This document shows positions 1 through 7,877 of a stretch of 49,680 bases of DNA, piece after piece. Numbering within the stretch: the stretch's first letter is position 1; each line of letters begins with the position of its first letter. The stretch spans positions 1-49,680 of the IMG/VR virus record IMGVR_UViG_3300029286_000061; one strand, 5' to 3'. This DNA comes from a virus. The position numbers and the translations under genes were made by a program. The notes below the pieces were generated by a model. It worked only from the letters and a program-made list of their open reading frames with translations. It was not told the origin of the DNA and searched no databases.

Positions 1-512
1 AGATATCTGACGATAAACGTGATATCGTGTTTGCCGGGAGTATTGAGTTTAAGTTTGAGGCTAGATTGCGGAATTTGATTGCTGGCAGGGACATCAAGGC
101 TGGCGGGTTCATCAAGGCTGGCGGGTGCATCAAGGCTGGCGAGTTCATCGAGGCTGGCTGTGGCATCGAGGCTGGCTGGTTCATCGAGGCTGGCAGGGAC
201 ATCAAGGCTGGCGAGTTCATCAAGGCTGGCGGGTTCATCAAGGCTGGCGAGTTCATCGAGGCTGGCAGGGACATCAAGGCTGGCGGGTTCATCGAGGCTG
301 GCGGGTTCATCAAGGCTGGCGGGTTCATCGAGGCTGGCGAGGGCATCGAGGCTGGCGAGGACATCAAGGCTGGCGATGGCTATGGGATTTTCGCAGGCAT
401 AAGAATCAAAATATCGTTTTGGGCAGAATATGCAAATGTTAGAGCGAAATCAAAACCGAAAAACTTGATCAGCGGATATTGGGACGGCCACAAATGCGGG
501 GTGGAAGTATGA
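1..512 (+). CDS. Hexapeptide-repeat (beta-solenoid-like) protein, C-terminal part
   Basis: This is the downstream part of a gene whose start lies at 49320, at the other end of the window; the first complete codon here is at base 3. The protein has a short N-terminal region, then 16 tandem six-residue units of the form x-x-I-[KE]-A-G, then a non-repetitive tail ending in GVEV. Regular spacing of Ile and Ala with Gly turns suggests a parallel beta-solenoid (inference). Similar x-x-I-x-A-G repeat proteins occur in phages and bacteria without assigned function. The stop overlaps the next start (ATGA at 509-512), so translation is probably coupled to the HNH gene. Base composition is more GC-rich than the replication genes, suggesting separate acquisition. 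Confidence 0.75.
   Translation, partial: ISDDKRDIVFAGSIEFKFEARLRNLIAGRDIKAGGFIKAGGCIKAGEFIEAGCGIEAGWFIEAGRDIKAGEFIKAGGFIKAGEFIEAGRDIKAGGFIEAGGFIKAGGFIEAGEGIEAGEDIKAGDGYGIFAGIRIKISFWAEYANVRAKSKPKNLISGYWDGHKCGVEV
87..374 (+). repeat. 18-bp tandem repeat array, 16 units
   Basis: Sixteen 18-bp units encode variants of RDIKAG, GFIKAG, EFIEAG and EGIEAG. Because the unit is a multiple of three, all three forward frames stay open across the array, but only the frame continuous with the start at 49320 is a gene. Units differ mainly in the first two codons (RD, GF, EF, WF, CG, EG, ED) and in K/E after Ile. Such arrays expand and contract by slippage, so the assembled copy number may not be the true one. 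Confidence 0.9.
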
Positions 513-802
513 CCCTCCGAGAATCAATCGCCATGTATGAGCAAAAAATATCCATGCTCAACAGCCGTGGGTATCGGTGCGAGGTGTGCGGTAGAGAAAT
601 AAGCCCTGCCACATGCCAGCTTGCACACGTGATTCCGCAAACCAAAAGCAACCTCCGCACGTACGGGAAAGCTGTCTTGCACCATCCGCTGAACCTCCGT
701 TGTGTCTGTAGCCTCAAATGCAACTCGGCGGTAATGATGTCACCGGTGGCACACCCGAAAGAGTTCAAGGAACTGGTGGAACTGATAAGGAGCGAATTAT
801 GA
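509..802 (+). CDS. HNH-like zinc-binding protein
   Basis: A 97-residue protein. Near residue 24 it has a CEVCG zinc knuckle, followed by QLAHVIPQT, then H-H-P-x-N-L-R-C-V-C and LKCNSAV. This C-x2-C ... AH.IP ... N...C order is that of compact HNH nuclease domains, although the final His/Asn/His pattern is not a textbook match, so activity is uncertain. The ATG at 509 is chosen because it overlaps the upstream stop (ATGA) and a GGAAG ribosome site precedes it; an earlier TTG would run into the repeat gene. It sits in the GC-richer junction segment and overlaps the next small gene by ATGA at 799-802. Confidence 0.6.
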   Translation: MTLRESIAMYEQKISMLNSRGYRCEVCGREISPATCQLAHVIPQTKSNLRTYGKAVLHHPLNLRCVCSLKCNSAVMMSPVAHPKEFKELVELIRSEL

Positions 803-897
803 ACATCCACGAAGCGGCAAAGAAGACAGAGTTTTGGGATAATATGTGCAGAATGTCAAATAAACAGATAGTACATAGAAAGGTATTGCATAAATGA
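799..897 (+). CDS. Small protein of unknown function (32 aa)
   Basis: ATG at 799 overlaps the HNH stop; the stop at 895-897 overlaps the next ATG at 894. Both junctions have the ATGA coupling arrangement typical of this operon, which is the main support. The product begins MNIHEAAKKTEFWDNM and is basic overall; no family recognised. Confidence 0.45.
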   Translation: MNIHEAAKKTEFWDNMCRMSNKQIVHRKVLHK

Positions 898-1070
898 ACA
901 TACCAGAAGGAACAAAAGTGACTATTGCAAATCAAGAGGACACATGGATGGTAGTAGGTGTAGGCTATCTACCTTCATGTGTCATTGTAAAGAATGACCG
1001 GACAGGGAGATGCTTGGATGTGTTTGATGATTTAGTAATACCAGTTACAGGAGATACACATGGGAATTAA
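894..1070 (+). CDS. Small protein of unknown function (58 aa)
   Basis: Starts by ATGA overlap with the preceding small gene and its end overlaps the start at 1060. The product, beginning MNIPEGTKVTIANQ, looks like a small beta-rich domain (alternating VTIAN, WMVVGVGY, CVIVKND). No known family recognised. The chain of overlapping starts and stops from 509 to 1754 supports a single translated unit. Confidence 0.5.
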   Translation: MNIPEGTKVTIANQEDTWMVVGVGYLPSCVIVKNDRTGRCLDVFDDLVIPVTGDTHGN

Positions 1071-1317
1071 TGATGCATTTAACTGTCTGACATCCCATAA
1101 TCCAATTATTGAGCCACAAGACATGCCACTTGACATACACTTCATGACAGAAGAGGAAAAGGAGCTGTACATAGAAAATACAGCTCATTTTAATGACAGC
1201 GGAGTTGGATATGTGTGTCCTACATGTGGGGGTGTATATTTGGATATGCATGATGCATTATACTGTTGTATAACAGATTGCTATGAAACATTGTACTCAA
1301 AGGAGCGTAGGATATGA
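1060..1317 (+). CDS. Small protein with C-terminal zinc knuckle (85 aa)
   Basis: Residues about 49-70 contain YVCPTCGGVYLDMHDALYCC, a C-x2-C ... C-C arrangement suited to binding one zinc ion; a further Cys follows a few residues later. The rest is acidic and helical. Overlaps its neighbours at both ends (start within the previous gene, ATGATG at 1314-1319 with the next). Function unknown; zinc ribbons of this kind in phage early proteins often bind nucleic acid or a host protein, but nothing here specifies which. Confidence 0.55.
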   Translation: MGINDAFNCLTSHNPIIEPQDMPLDIHFMTEEEKELYIENTAHFNDSGVGYVCPTCGGVYLDMHDALYCCITDCYETLYSKERRI

Positions 1318-1754
1318 TGCCAAAGAAGCCAATAGTGGTGAGTAAGAATGGTGAGTATGTGGCTACACTAATGGGTTTTGAAGAAACAGCAGAGTACTGT
1401 AAGCTACATCCAGTTACGGTAGCGAATCTATACAGCACAGGAAAAGCGTCACGAAGTGGATATACTTTTGATAGACCTTGTGACTATGAAGATACAGTTA
1501 ATAGTTTTATGAATAGTATATTGGTAACAGCAGAACAGGGTGCTACACATGTTGGACAACTCTGCTGGTTTGGTTTGTATAGAAATCACATCTATAGTAA
1601 AGTACGTAATAGGTCTATACAAAATGCATCTGTACTTGATCATGTAGATAACAAAGCGCTGTTACCATTTATTGATGGACGTGGAGCTTCATGGAAGTAT
1701 GCTGTTGTGTGTCCAGAGGATTTCAAAAAGAGGTACGCACATGTCAAAATCTGA
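1314..1754 (+). CDS. Unknown protein with possible HTH/NUMOD-like segment (146 aa)
   Basis: Starts by ATGA overlap at 1314-1317. Residues 8-55 (KNGEYVATLMGF, EETAEYCKLHPVTVANLY, GYTFDR) resemble the short helix-turn-helix repeats that accompany phage HNH endonucleases (NUMOD type): a strand reading K.GEYVA, then ETAEYC as a positioning helix and VTVANL as a recognition helix. No nuclease motif follows, so it may be a DNA-binding accessory protein. The last residues overlap the start of the next gene at 1741. Confidence 0.45.
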   Translation: MMPKKPIVVSKNGEYVATLMGFEETAEYCKLHPVTVANLYSTGKASRSGYTFDRPCDYEDTVNSFMNSILVTAEQGATHVGQLCWFGLYRNHIYSKVRNRSIQNASVLDHVDNKALLPFIDGRGASWKYAVVCPEDFKKRYAHVKI

Positions 1755-1938
1755 TTGGGAGTGGTTTGACGAGTTAAGTTGGCCATGGCAAATTATGCTA
1801 GTTATATTGTGTCTCCCATTTATATTGTTCATACTCATATGGGCTGTATTTATGGATATGATAACTACGGAAACACTGAATCCAAAGAAACCAAGTAGCA
1901 CATATACAAAATCGAACGATACACATGACCATAATTGA
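1741..1938 (+). CDS. Small single-pass membrane protein (65 aa)
   Basis: Begins MSKSDWEWFDELSWPW, then one strong hydrophobic segment (about residues 15-40: IMLVILCLPFILFILIWAVF), then a polar tail rich in Thr, Ser, Asp and His. This predicts one membrane span. ATG 1741 lies inside the end of the previous gene. The position at the end of the early accessory run, well away from the lysis genes, argues against a holin; an inner-membrane host-interaction protein is possible. Function unknown. Confidence 0.5.
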   Translation: MSKSDWEWFDELSWPWQIMLVILCLPFILFILIWAVFMDMITTETLNPKKPSSTYTKSNDTHDHN

Positions 1939-1964
1939 GACAGACAAATATAGGAATAAATGTA

Positions 1965-1993
1965 TTGACAAATACTGTATAATATGCTATACT
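1965..1993 (+). promoter_or_regulatory. Near-consensus sigma70 promoter for the replication genes
   Basis: TTGACA at 1965-1970, 17-bp spacer, TATACT at 1988-1993. Transcription would start about 2000, just upstream of the GTG at 2022. It has the same -35/-10 pair and spacing as the promoter at 38417-38445. Confidence 0.85.
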
Positions 1994-2021
1994 CTAGCAT
2001 ACCATTAAAAGTGAGGTTACT

Positions 2022-2426
2022 GTGAGTATACTAGACAATAAGATTTATATAGTAGATGGTGTGAAGTGTTTAACGATTGATGATTATGCATTTACAGTAA
2101 TGCGTAGTAGGTCAACAGTCACATCATGGCTTATGCATGGGAATAGATTCAGAAAATTGAAGGTTGTGAGAACTACAAACAACAATAAGCCATTTATTCC
2201 TGTTGATGAATTATGGGAGTTTCCTATCACTGTACAAGGCAGGGATAAATCCAGAGTCTACAAGATGATAGAGACACCACAAGGGCGTATGAGTTTTGCA
2301 CGGTGCACAGTGTATTGTGGCTTAGATACATTTGTAAAATGTGACCACAATTGTAAAGCATGTAAAGACCACAAGGAGATTGCGTATGGAGATTCCCGAA
2401 CAGTACAAACAGGTGATGAAGACTGA
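2022..2426 (+). CDS. Putative DNA-binding protein, excisionase/MerR-like N-terminus
   Basis: First gene after the 1965 promoter, 134 residues, GTG start at 2022 with upstream GAGGT. Residues 16-60 (LTIDDYAFTVMRSRSTVTSW, then LMHGNRFRKLKVVR, then KPFIPVDELWEF) resemble the winged helix of excisionase/MerR-like proteins: a first helix, a recognition helix R-S-T-V-T-S-W, then a basic wing. Its C-terminus carries CDHNCKACKDH, a likely zinc knuckle. It overlaps the helicase start by 41 bases. A role controlling this operon is an inference from position. No lysogeny genes accompany it, so it is unlikely to be a CI-type repressor. Confidence 0.5.
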   Translation: MSILDNKIYIVDGVKCLTIDDYAFTVMRSRSTVTSWLMHGNRFRKLKVVRTTNNNKPFIPVDELWEFPITVQGRDKSRVYKMIETPQGRMSFARCTVYCGLDTFVKCDHNCKACKDHKEIAYGDSRTVQTGDED

Positions 2427-4047
2427 ACCGTACAAGCATCAATTAGAAGCATTCGACATGTTTAAGGACAGGAGTTTCTTTTATCTGTTTGCAGAAATGG
2501 GCACAGGCAAGACAAAGATTGCTATAGACATTGCGTCATGGAAATACCTTAAAGGTGAGATTGATGCTGTACTTATTATTGCACCAAATAATGTGCATAG
2601 CCAGTGGATACTGGAGCAGTTCCCTATACACTGTGCGGTAGAGCATGTTGACCATATTTACAGAGGGGGCAAGCTGAAACAAAAGATTTATCTAAGTCGC
2701 TTTGAATACTTTTTGTCAGCAAAGATGGACAAATTGAAAGTGTTAGCTGTTAATGTAGAGGCATTTCAAAGTACGACTGTATTACCATTCATTGGTACAT
2801 ATGTGAAACGTAACAAAGTGTTTCGTATTGCAGATGAATCGACACGAATAAAGACCCCAACAGCAAAGCGTTCAGTGTGTATCCATAGACTTAACAAATA
2901 TGGATGTGGTTGTATACTTACAGGGACACCAGCTACAAAGAGTCCATTTGACTTGTGGAGTCAGTTTGAATTCTTAAAAGCTAACTATTTCAATTGCAAT
3001 TATTTCATGTTCCAGCATAAGTATGGTATTATGATGCGTGCCACAAATCAACGTACGGGCAACATGTATAACACGACACTTGATGAAAAGACGTTTGGTA
3101 TAACAAAGGGCTTGCTAAAGAAACAAGTTGAACAGAATGAAATGCAGGGTTTACCTCCATGTGTAACTGATTTTGGATACTCGTTTGTATCATCACTCAC
3201 AGGGCTATCAGAACGTGATGTGCGCCAAGTTGAACGTATGAGTGAGTATGGCAAGTTTAAGAATATGGACGAGCTTAAAAAGTACATTGAACATGACGGT
3301 ATGTCTGTAAGGAAGAAAGATTGTTTGGATTTGCCGGAAAAAGTATATGAGATAATGTATGTAATTATGACAAAGGAACAAAAGCAGATATACAAAAATT
3401 TGAAGGAACAGTTGTATGCTGAGTATATGGACAAAGAGCTTACAGTGTTCAACAAATTATCTTTAGGTTTGCGTCTCATGCAAGTGTCTGGTGGGTTTTT
3501 TCCATATACAGAAGATGAACGTGCAAATATAAGACCTATCAATCCTGATGAAAATGCAAAAGTCATACGACTGCTTGAAGACCTTGAAGAAGTTGATTTT
3601 GAAGCTACCAAAGTCATTGTATGGGCGGCGTTTGTACCAGAGATTGAGTTGTTGTACAAGGAATTAAGCAAACAATACAAGTGTTGTGTGTACTATGGCA
3701 AGGTATCTACAGAAGACCGTGATAAGATAAAGAAAGAGTTTCATGAAGGGAAATATGATATCTTTATTGGTAACACGGCCACAGCAGGTTTTGGGCTTAA
3801 CCTACAAAATGCCACGTTACAGTACTACTACAGTAATGATTATCGTACTGAGAATAGATTACAGGCAGAGGATAGAAGTCACAGAATTGGTGTAAAGGGG
3901 ACTTGTGTATACAAAGATATCATAATGAAAGGCACAATTGATGAAAAAGTATACAAGAGTATAAAGACTGGACGAGATTTAAATGCTTACTTTACTGACA
4001 TGAGCATTAAAGATATACTACAAGAAGAGGAGACAGAAGATGAATGA
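2386..4047 (+). CDS. SNF2-like superfamily 2 helicase/translocase
   Basis: 553 residues from the ATG at 2386 (AAGGAG seven bases upstream). Motifs: Walker A AEMGTGKTK near residue 36; DExx box as DEST near 150; motif III LTGTPATKS near 179; motif V GNTATAGFGLNLQ near 462; motif VI QAEDRSHRIG near 493, followed by D-I-I-M-K-G-T-I-D-E, a signature of SNF2-type C-terminal domains. Such phage enzymes are ATP-driven dsDNA translocases of the replication/recombination module. Unlike chromatin remodellers it has no extra domains. It leads the replication operon and overlaps the next gene by eight bases. Confidence 0.9.
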   Translation: MEIPEQYKQVMKTEPYKHQLEAFDMFKDRSFFYLFAEMGTGKTKIAIDIASWKYLKGEIDAVLIIAPNNVHSQWILEQFPIHCAVEHVDHIYRGGKLKQKIYLSRFEYFLSAKMDKLKVLAVNVEAFQSTTVLPFIGTYVKRNKVFRIADESTRIKTPTAKRSVCIHRLNKYGCGCILTGTPATKSPFDLWSQFEFLKANYFNCNYFMFQHKYGIMMRATNQRTGNMYNTTLDEKTFGITKGLLKKQVEQNEMQGLPPCVTDFGYSFVSSLTGLSERDVRQVERMSEYGKFKNMDELKKYIEHDGMSVRKKDCLDLPEKVYEIMYVIMTKEQKQIYKNLKEQLYAEYMDKELTVFNKLSLGLRLMQVSGGFFPYTEDERANIRPINPDENAKVIRLLEDLEEVDFEATKVIVWAAFVPEIELLYKELSKQYKCCVYYGKVSTEDRDKIKKEFHEGKYDIFIGNTATAGFGLNLQNATLQYYYSNDYRTENRLQAEDRSHRIGVKGTCVYKDIIMKGTIDEKVYKSIKTGRDLNAYFTDMSIKDILQEEETEDE

Positions 4048-4630
4048 ACGACCGTCATTTATTAATGATGAAGAACCTGTAGACAATGGCAATATTCTGC
4101 AAATACTTGCAGAACTTGTAAAAACACAGTTAGCCTACGAGAAGATTGTGGCAGACCTTGAGTTTCAATTAGAGTGTGAGAATAAGATTTTGAACAGCCT
4201 TTCAATGGAACAGATTCCAGCGTTGTTACGAGCAAATGGTTTGTCACGTATTAAGCTTGCTACTGGTGAGAGTGTCGAATTGAAAGAGGATATAAACGTT
4301 ACCATTAAGGATAAGGATGCATTCTTCCAGTTCCTTAAGAGTCGTGGTGATGCTGAACTTATCAAGACACAGCTTGCTATTGGCAAAGTCGATGGAACAA
4401 AGATGAGTGAACTGTATTCGTTCCTCATGAATAAGGAGTATCCATATGAAGCTGAAATGAACGTACATTCACAAACAACCAAATCTTATTTCCGCAAAGC
4501 GTGTGGCTTTGATGTGAAAGCAGAAGAACGGGAAGCAGGTATTATGTCAGGAAAGTATCTTGACCCTTCCCAGTTACCAGAGTTTGCAAAGGTTTTCACT
4601 TTGACGAAAACCAAAATCACGACCAAATAG
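4040..4630 (+). CDS. Phage replication-module protein of unknown function
   Basis: 196 residues. N-terminal coiled-coil segment (about residues 20-60, ILAELVKTQLAYEKIVADLE), then a middle domain around LRANGLSRIKLATGESVELK and VTIKDKDAFFQFLKSRGDAE. This layout (helix, small beta module about 'gL..i.l.tGe.v', then a helical C-terminus) occurs in uncharacterised phage proteins next to helicase and ssDNA-binding genes; I have only a loose memory of such a family and do not name it. Placement between the helicase and a probable ssDNA-binding protein suggests a helper in DNA replication or recombination. Confidence 0.55.
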   Translation: MNERPSFINDEEPVDNGNILQILAELVKTQLAYEKIVADLEFQLECENKILNSLSMEQIPALLRANGLSRIKLATGESVELKEDINVTIKDKDAFFQFLKSRGDAELIKTQLAIGKVDGTKMSELYSFLMNKEYPYEAEMNVHSQTTKSYFRKACGFDVKAEEREAGIMSGKYLDPSQLPEFAKVFTLTKTKITTK

Positions 4631-4642
4631 GAGATATCAAAA

Positions 4643-5413
4643 ATGGCAGACAAAAAAGAAAGTACTGAATTGGCAAAAGCAACAATCGGTCTACCAGCAT
4701 TTATTGACAAGCATGATAATGCTGTTGGATTTGAGGGGCTTGGAATTGACACAATGGCAATACCTTTTATAAAGGTGTTGAATGCAATGAGCCCTGAACT
4801 TGATGAATCAGAGTCGCGGTACATGGCTGGGGCAAAACTTGGGGATATAGTCAATAGTGTAACACACAAGAACTATGGTAAATCTATTGACTTTGTTGTA
4901 ATAAAGTTTGAGCACATCTTTATAGAGTGGCTTCCTGAAAGAGGTGGTTTTGCTGGATATCACCAACCAGAAGAAGCTATGGCACTGGCTATTGACCCAA
5001 CCAAGTTTGGTACAAAGAAAGCCAGTAACGGAAATGACCTTGACGAGACATACATGTATTACATGGTGATTAACGGACATGAGGAAGATGGTGTTGTAAT
5101 CTTCTCTGCTGATTCTGCGGATTTGAAGCAGGGAAAAATTCTTAATACTCTTCTGCTTACAAAGCGTTTTGCAGATGGACAAAAAGCCCTGCCCCATCAT
5201 CAGATTATCACTGGAACCACCGTTGATATGAAGAACGACAAAGGTAAGTGGAAAGCACTTACATTCACGTTCAAAGAGTTTGTTGACGAGAATGTGTACA
5301 ACATTGTCATGCAAGAACGTAAACTTCTTGCAGGAAAGAAAGTTGACTACTCGCTTGCTGGTGGTGATGATACAGTAAAAACTCAAAACAAGACAGCAAA
5401 CATTCCCTACTAG
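4643..5413 (+). CDS. Probable phage ssDNA-binding protein
   Basis: 256 residues, GGAGAT ribosome site before the ATG. Key patterns: AIPFIKVLNAMSPELDES near residue 40, GAKLGDIVNSVTHK near 68, then beta-rich IEWLPERGGF and an acidic, low-complexity tail ending GGDDTVKTQNKTANIPY. The IPFIKVL.-MSPELD and GAK.GDI.NS signatures recur in phage proteins found beside polymerase, primase and PD-(D/E)XK genes and usually annotated as ssDNA-binding or hypothetical. The acidic C-terminal tail would fit protein-protein contacts as in T7 gp2.5. A hairpin with a short T run follows the gene, as expected for an abundant product. Confidence 0.5.
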   Translation: MADKKESTELAKATIGLPAFIDKHDNAVGFEGLGIDTMAIPFIKVLNAMSPELDESESRYMAGAKLGDIVNSVTHKNYGKSIDFVVIKFEHIFIEWLPERGGFAGYHQPEEAMALAIDPTKFGTKKASNGNDLDETYMYYMVINGHEEDGVVIFSADSADLKQGKILNTLLLTKRFADGQKALPHHQIITGTTVDMKNDKGKWKALTFTFKEFVDENVYNIVMQERKLLAGKKVDYSLAGGDDTVKTQNKTANIPY

Positions 5414-5425
5414 ACCATGCAATAC

Positions 5426-5454
5426 ACCCCTATCAGTTATGGTAGGGTACTTTT
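5426..5454 (+). terminator. Weak intrinsic terminator/attenuator
   Basis: Bases 5426-5434 pair with 5441-5448 (ACCC/GGGT, then TATC/GGTA with one bulged C), loop of six, followed by AC and TTTT. The short T run suggests partial termination inside the operon, lowering expression of the downstream nuclease relative to the upstream gene. Confidence 0.45.
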
Positions 5455-5484
5455 GTCATCTACTTACACACTAAGGAGCTAAGT

Positions 5485-6144
5485 ATGGCTTTATTGATAG
5501 CACCAACGTTGTTGGATGGATTTGATTGGTTACATAAATGTCCTGCATCTTGGAAACAAAGAGCTTATGATGGATTACATGCAACGTTGGCACGTGAGTT
5601 TACAGAAACACCTGAGACAAAGGCTGGTAGTGCATTTGAGAATTATGTATATGCAAATGCGAATGTAGCAGACCTGAGTACACTTAAAGCAAGTGACAAC
5701 TTTAAAAAAGTGTGTGAACGCGTACGTGGAATGGCGTATCAGGCTGTAGCAAAGAAATTCATCAAGATTGATGGTGAAGAATATTTGTTATATAATAGGA
5801 TTGATGCGCTCGGAACGGATGATATTGTTGATGTAAAAACAACAGGAAACTATCGTGGTGCAACAAGCTATCTAGAGAAATGGCAACATCGATTTAATAC
5901 ATATTCTACTGATATACCGAGATTTACATACTGTGTATCTGAATGGCAACAAGGAAGTTTATCTATTGTAAAAGATGTATACATGATTGATTACTTTGTA
6001 GATGATTATAGTCTTATCGAAGAAGAAATTGTTGAGCACATAAAAGAGTTTATACGTTTCATAGAATCAGACAAGGAACTTGAAAAGTTGTATTACACAG
6101 TGTACAACAAGTATGGTAACAACAAGTATACAAATAAGAGGTAG
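5485..6144 (+). CDS. PD-(D/E)XK (RecB/Cas4-like) nuclease
   Basis: 219 residues, preceded by AAGGAG. Near residues 105-120, NRIDALGTDDIVDVKTTGNY supplies the catalytic core D ... D-V-K, with an earlier conserved segment KAGSAFENYVY (a RecB-family G-S-x-F-E/H-like helix). The following YLEKWQHRFNTYSTDIPRFT helix and Q/Y residues fit motif QxxxY-type positions. In phages this class acts as an exonuclease in recombination or end processing. It is the fourth gene of the replication block, 71 bases after the putative ssDNA-binding gene. Confidence 0.75.
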   Translation: MALLIAPTLLDGFDWLHKCPASWKQRAYDGLHATLAREFTETPETKAGSAFENYVYANANVADLSTLKASDNFKKVCERVRGMAYQAVAKKFIKIDGEEYLLYNRIDALGTDDIVDVKTTGNYRGATSYLEKWQHRFNTYSTDIPRFTYCVSEWQQGSLSIVKDVYMIDYFVDDYSLIEEEIVEHIKEFIRFIESDKELEKLYYTVYNKYGNNKYTNKR

Positions 6145-6147
6145 ACT

Positions 6148-7869
6148 ATGGGTACTGATGATGTGTCGAGCCTTGCAGTAATAGAATTTCAGAGATACTT
6201 CAGCGGTTCGGCCAATGGTTATGGTATTCATACCTATAAGTTTACAGAAGATGGGCAGAAGGAAGAAGGCCATAACAGAACAGTAAAACCAACAGACACT
6301 AATGGTATTGTCACATTAGATTTGTATAGTCAACACCTTGATGGTGTGCAGGGATTAGGTGTAATCCCTGTCACATCACAAGGTACTTGTCGTTTTACTG
6401 TTATTGATGTTGATGTGTATGATAAAAATCTAGATATATTTATACAGGGTATTGAGCGTAACAATCTACCTATGCTTCCATTCCGTTCTAAATCTGGTGG
6501 ACTGCATATATATACATTCTTCAAAGATTTTGTAGATTCACGTGGGGCAGTAGAGTTTACAAGAAAATTAGCAAGTGTACTTACACTAGATATGTATGTG
6601 CGAAAATTGCGTAATACTGCTGTTGAAATATTTCCAAAACAGTTCCGTGTCACAGGTGATAGTACAGGTAGTTGGATAAACATGCCATATTATAATGTAA
6701 GTGATACGAAACAATATGCAATCTATAAAAATAAACACATGGAATTTGAAGAAGCAATGATTCGTATACAAGAAATTGCTTTAAGCCCTCATGTAGTAGA
6801 ACGTGATGGAATGCAGACTTTCTTTAGCTCACTTCCATACTCTGATGCACCACCTTGTCTGCAATCAATGTTTATGTTAGATGCTGTAACAGAGCACGGT
6901 GGACGAAACAATTATCTATTCTCTTTTGGCACATATCTAAAGAGCAAAGATGAACAACAGTTTGAAGCTGAGTTATATGATTTGAACTCTAGTATGAGCA
7001 AACCCTTGTCAAAAAATGAATTGGAGCAGACAATTCTTAATTCTTTACGAAAAAAAGATTACGGGTATAGATGCACACAATCTCCATGTTCTGAGTTCTG
7101 TAATAAACAAGAATGCAAAATACGTGAGTTTGGTGTTGGTAAGGACATGGGATACTTTTCAACAATTGAAACAGGAAAACTTGTACAGATTCGTTGCAGA
7201 GAACCTTACTATGAGTGGGCTGTACGGGTACAGGGACAGGATGCATGGAAGGTGTTACGATTCCAGACAGAAGATGATATTATAAAACAAGATACATTTA
7301 TACGTCTCTGCTTTAGGGAATTACATGAGCTACCACCAAAAGTTAAACAAACAGCATGGTTTAAAATTGTATCTCAGAGCTTAAAAGAGATTGAGATACA
7401 GGCATTAAGTGAGGATTATGAGACATCAGCACAGAGCATATTAAATACAATGACCGATGATTTTCTTACAAAACGTTCTTTCGCAAAAACAAAGGAGCAG
7501 TTACTAAGTAAACGTGTATATTATGATTCTGGAAAACAATGCTATTTTTTTCGGATGGGGGACTTGATAGACTTTCTATACATATCTAAAGGATTCAACA
7601 AAATGCCTATGAAAGAAATAGGCCAGTGGTTGAATGACATAGGATGTGAAAAAACTGTAGTACGCACAGAGAAAGGGACACAAGTACGTGTACTTAAAAT
7701 GACCGAAGCTATACTAGCTACAAAAGTACGTAGTGAGTTTACAGCAGGTGCTGTTGAAACTGTAGGTGAGAAGATTGAAGATGTTAGTGATACAGTTGGT
7801 AAACAACATGAATTTACAAATGAAGAACTAGCAATACCTGATTTTGAGACAGAAAAACCAAACTATTGA
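6148..7869 (+). CDS. Archaeo-eukaryotic-type (TOTE-like) DNA primase
   Basis: 573 residues. AEP superfamily motifs in order: metal-binding DVDVYD near residue 88 (FTVIDVDVYD), SKSGGLHIY near 115 (s-x-H motif), VEIFPKQFR near 158, and WINMPYYN near 176, the arrangement of TOTE conflict-system and phage primases. A cysteine cluster (CTQSPCSEFCNKQECK, near 306) probably binds zinc. The C-terminal 250 residues are a helical domain with no Walker A, so the helicase function is supplied separately by the neighbouring genes. It would lay down primers for the family A polymerase downstream. Confidence 0.75.
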   Translation: MGTDDVSSLAVIEFQRYFSGSANGYGIHTYKFTEDGQKEEGHNRTVKPTDTNGIVTLDLYSQHLDGVQGLGVIPVTSQGTCRFTVIDVDVYDKNLDIFIQGIERNNLPMLPFRSKSGGLHIYTFFKDFVDSRGAVEFTRKLASVLTLDMYVRKLRNTAVEIFPKQFRVTGDSTGSWINMPYYNVSDTKQYAIYKNKHMEFEEAMIRIQEIALSPHVVERDGMQTFFSSLPYSDAPPCLQSMFMLDAVTEHGGRNNYLFSFGTYLKSKDEQQFEAELYDLNSSMSKPLSKNELEQTILNSLRKKDYGYRCTQSPCSEFCNKQECKIREFGVGKDMGYFSTIETGKLVQIRCREPYYEWAVRVQGQDAWKVLRFQTEDDIIKQDTFIRLCFRELHELPPKVKQTAWFKIVSQSLKEIEIQALSEDYETSAQSILNTMTDDFLTKRSFAKTKEQLLSKRVYYDSGKQCYFFRMGDLIDFLYISKGFNKMPMKEIGQWLNDIGCEKTVVRTEKGTQVRVLKMTEAILATKVRSEFTAGAVETVGEKIEDVSDTVGKQHEFTNEELAIPDFETEKPNY

Positions 7870-7877
7870 GGTACAGA

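Noticed and set aside
79-442. Two further open frames across the 18-bp repeat array
   Set aside because: They exist because the unit length is divisible by three; only the frame continuous with 49320 has a ribosome site and a conserved N-terminal domain.
2022-2426. Lysogeny repressor
   Set aside because: A DNA-binding pattern is present, but there is no integrase, excisionase pair, attachment site or cro-like divergent gene, so a temperate lifestyle is not supported.
4808-5422. Long minus-strand frame opposite the ssDNA-binding gene
   Set aside because: No ribosome site, improbable composition, and a well-supported plus-strand gene covers it.
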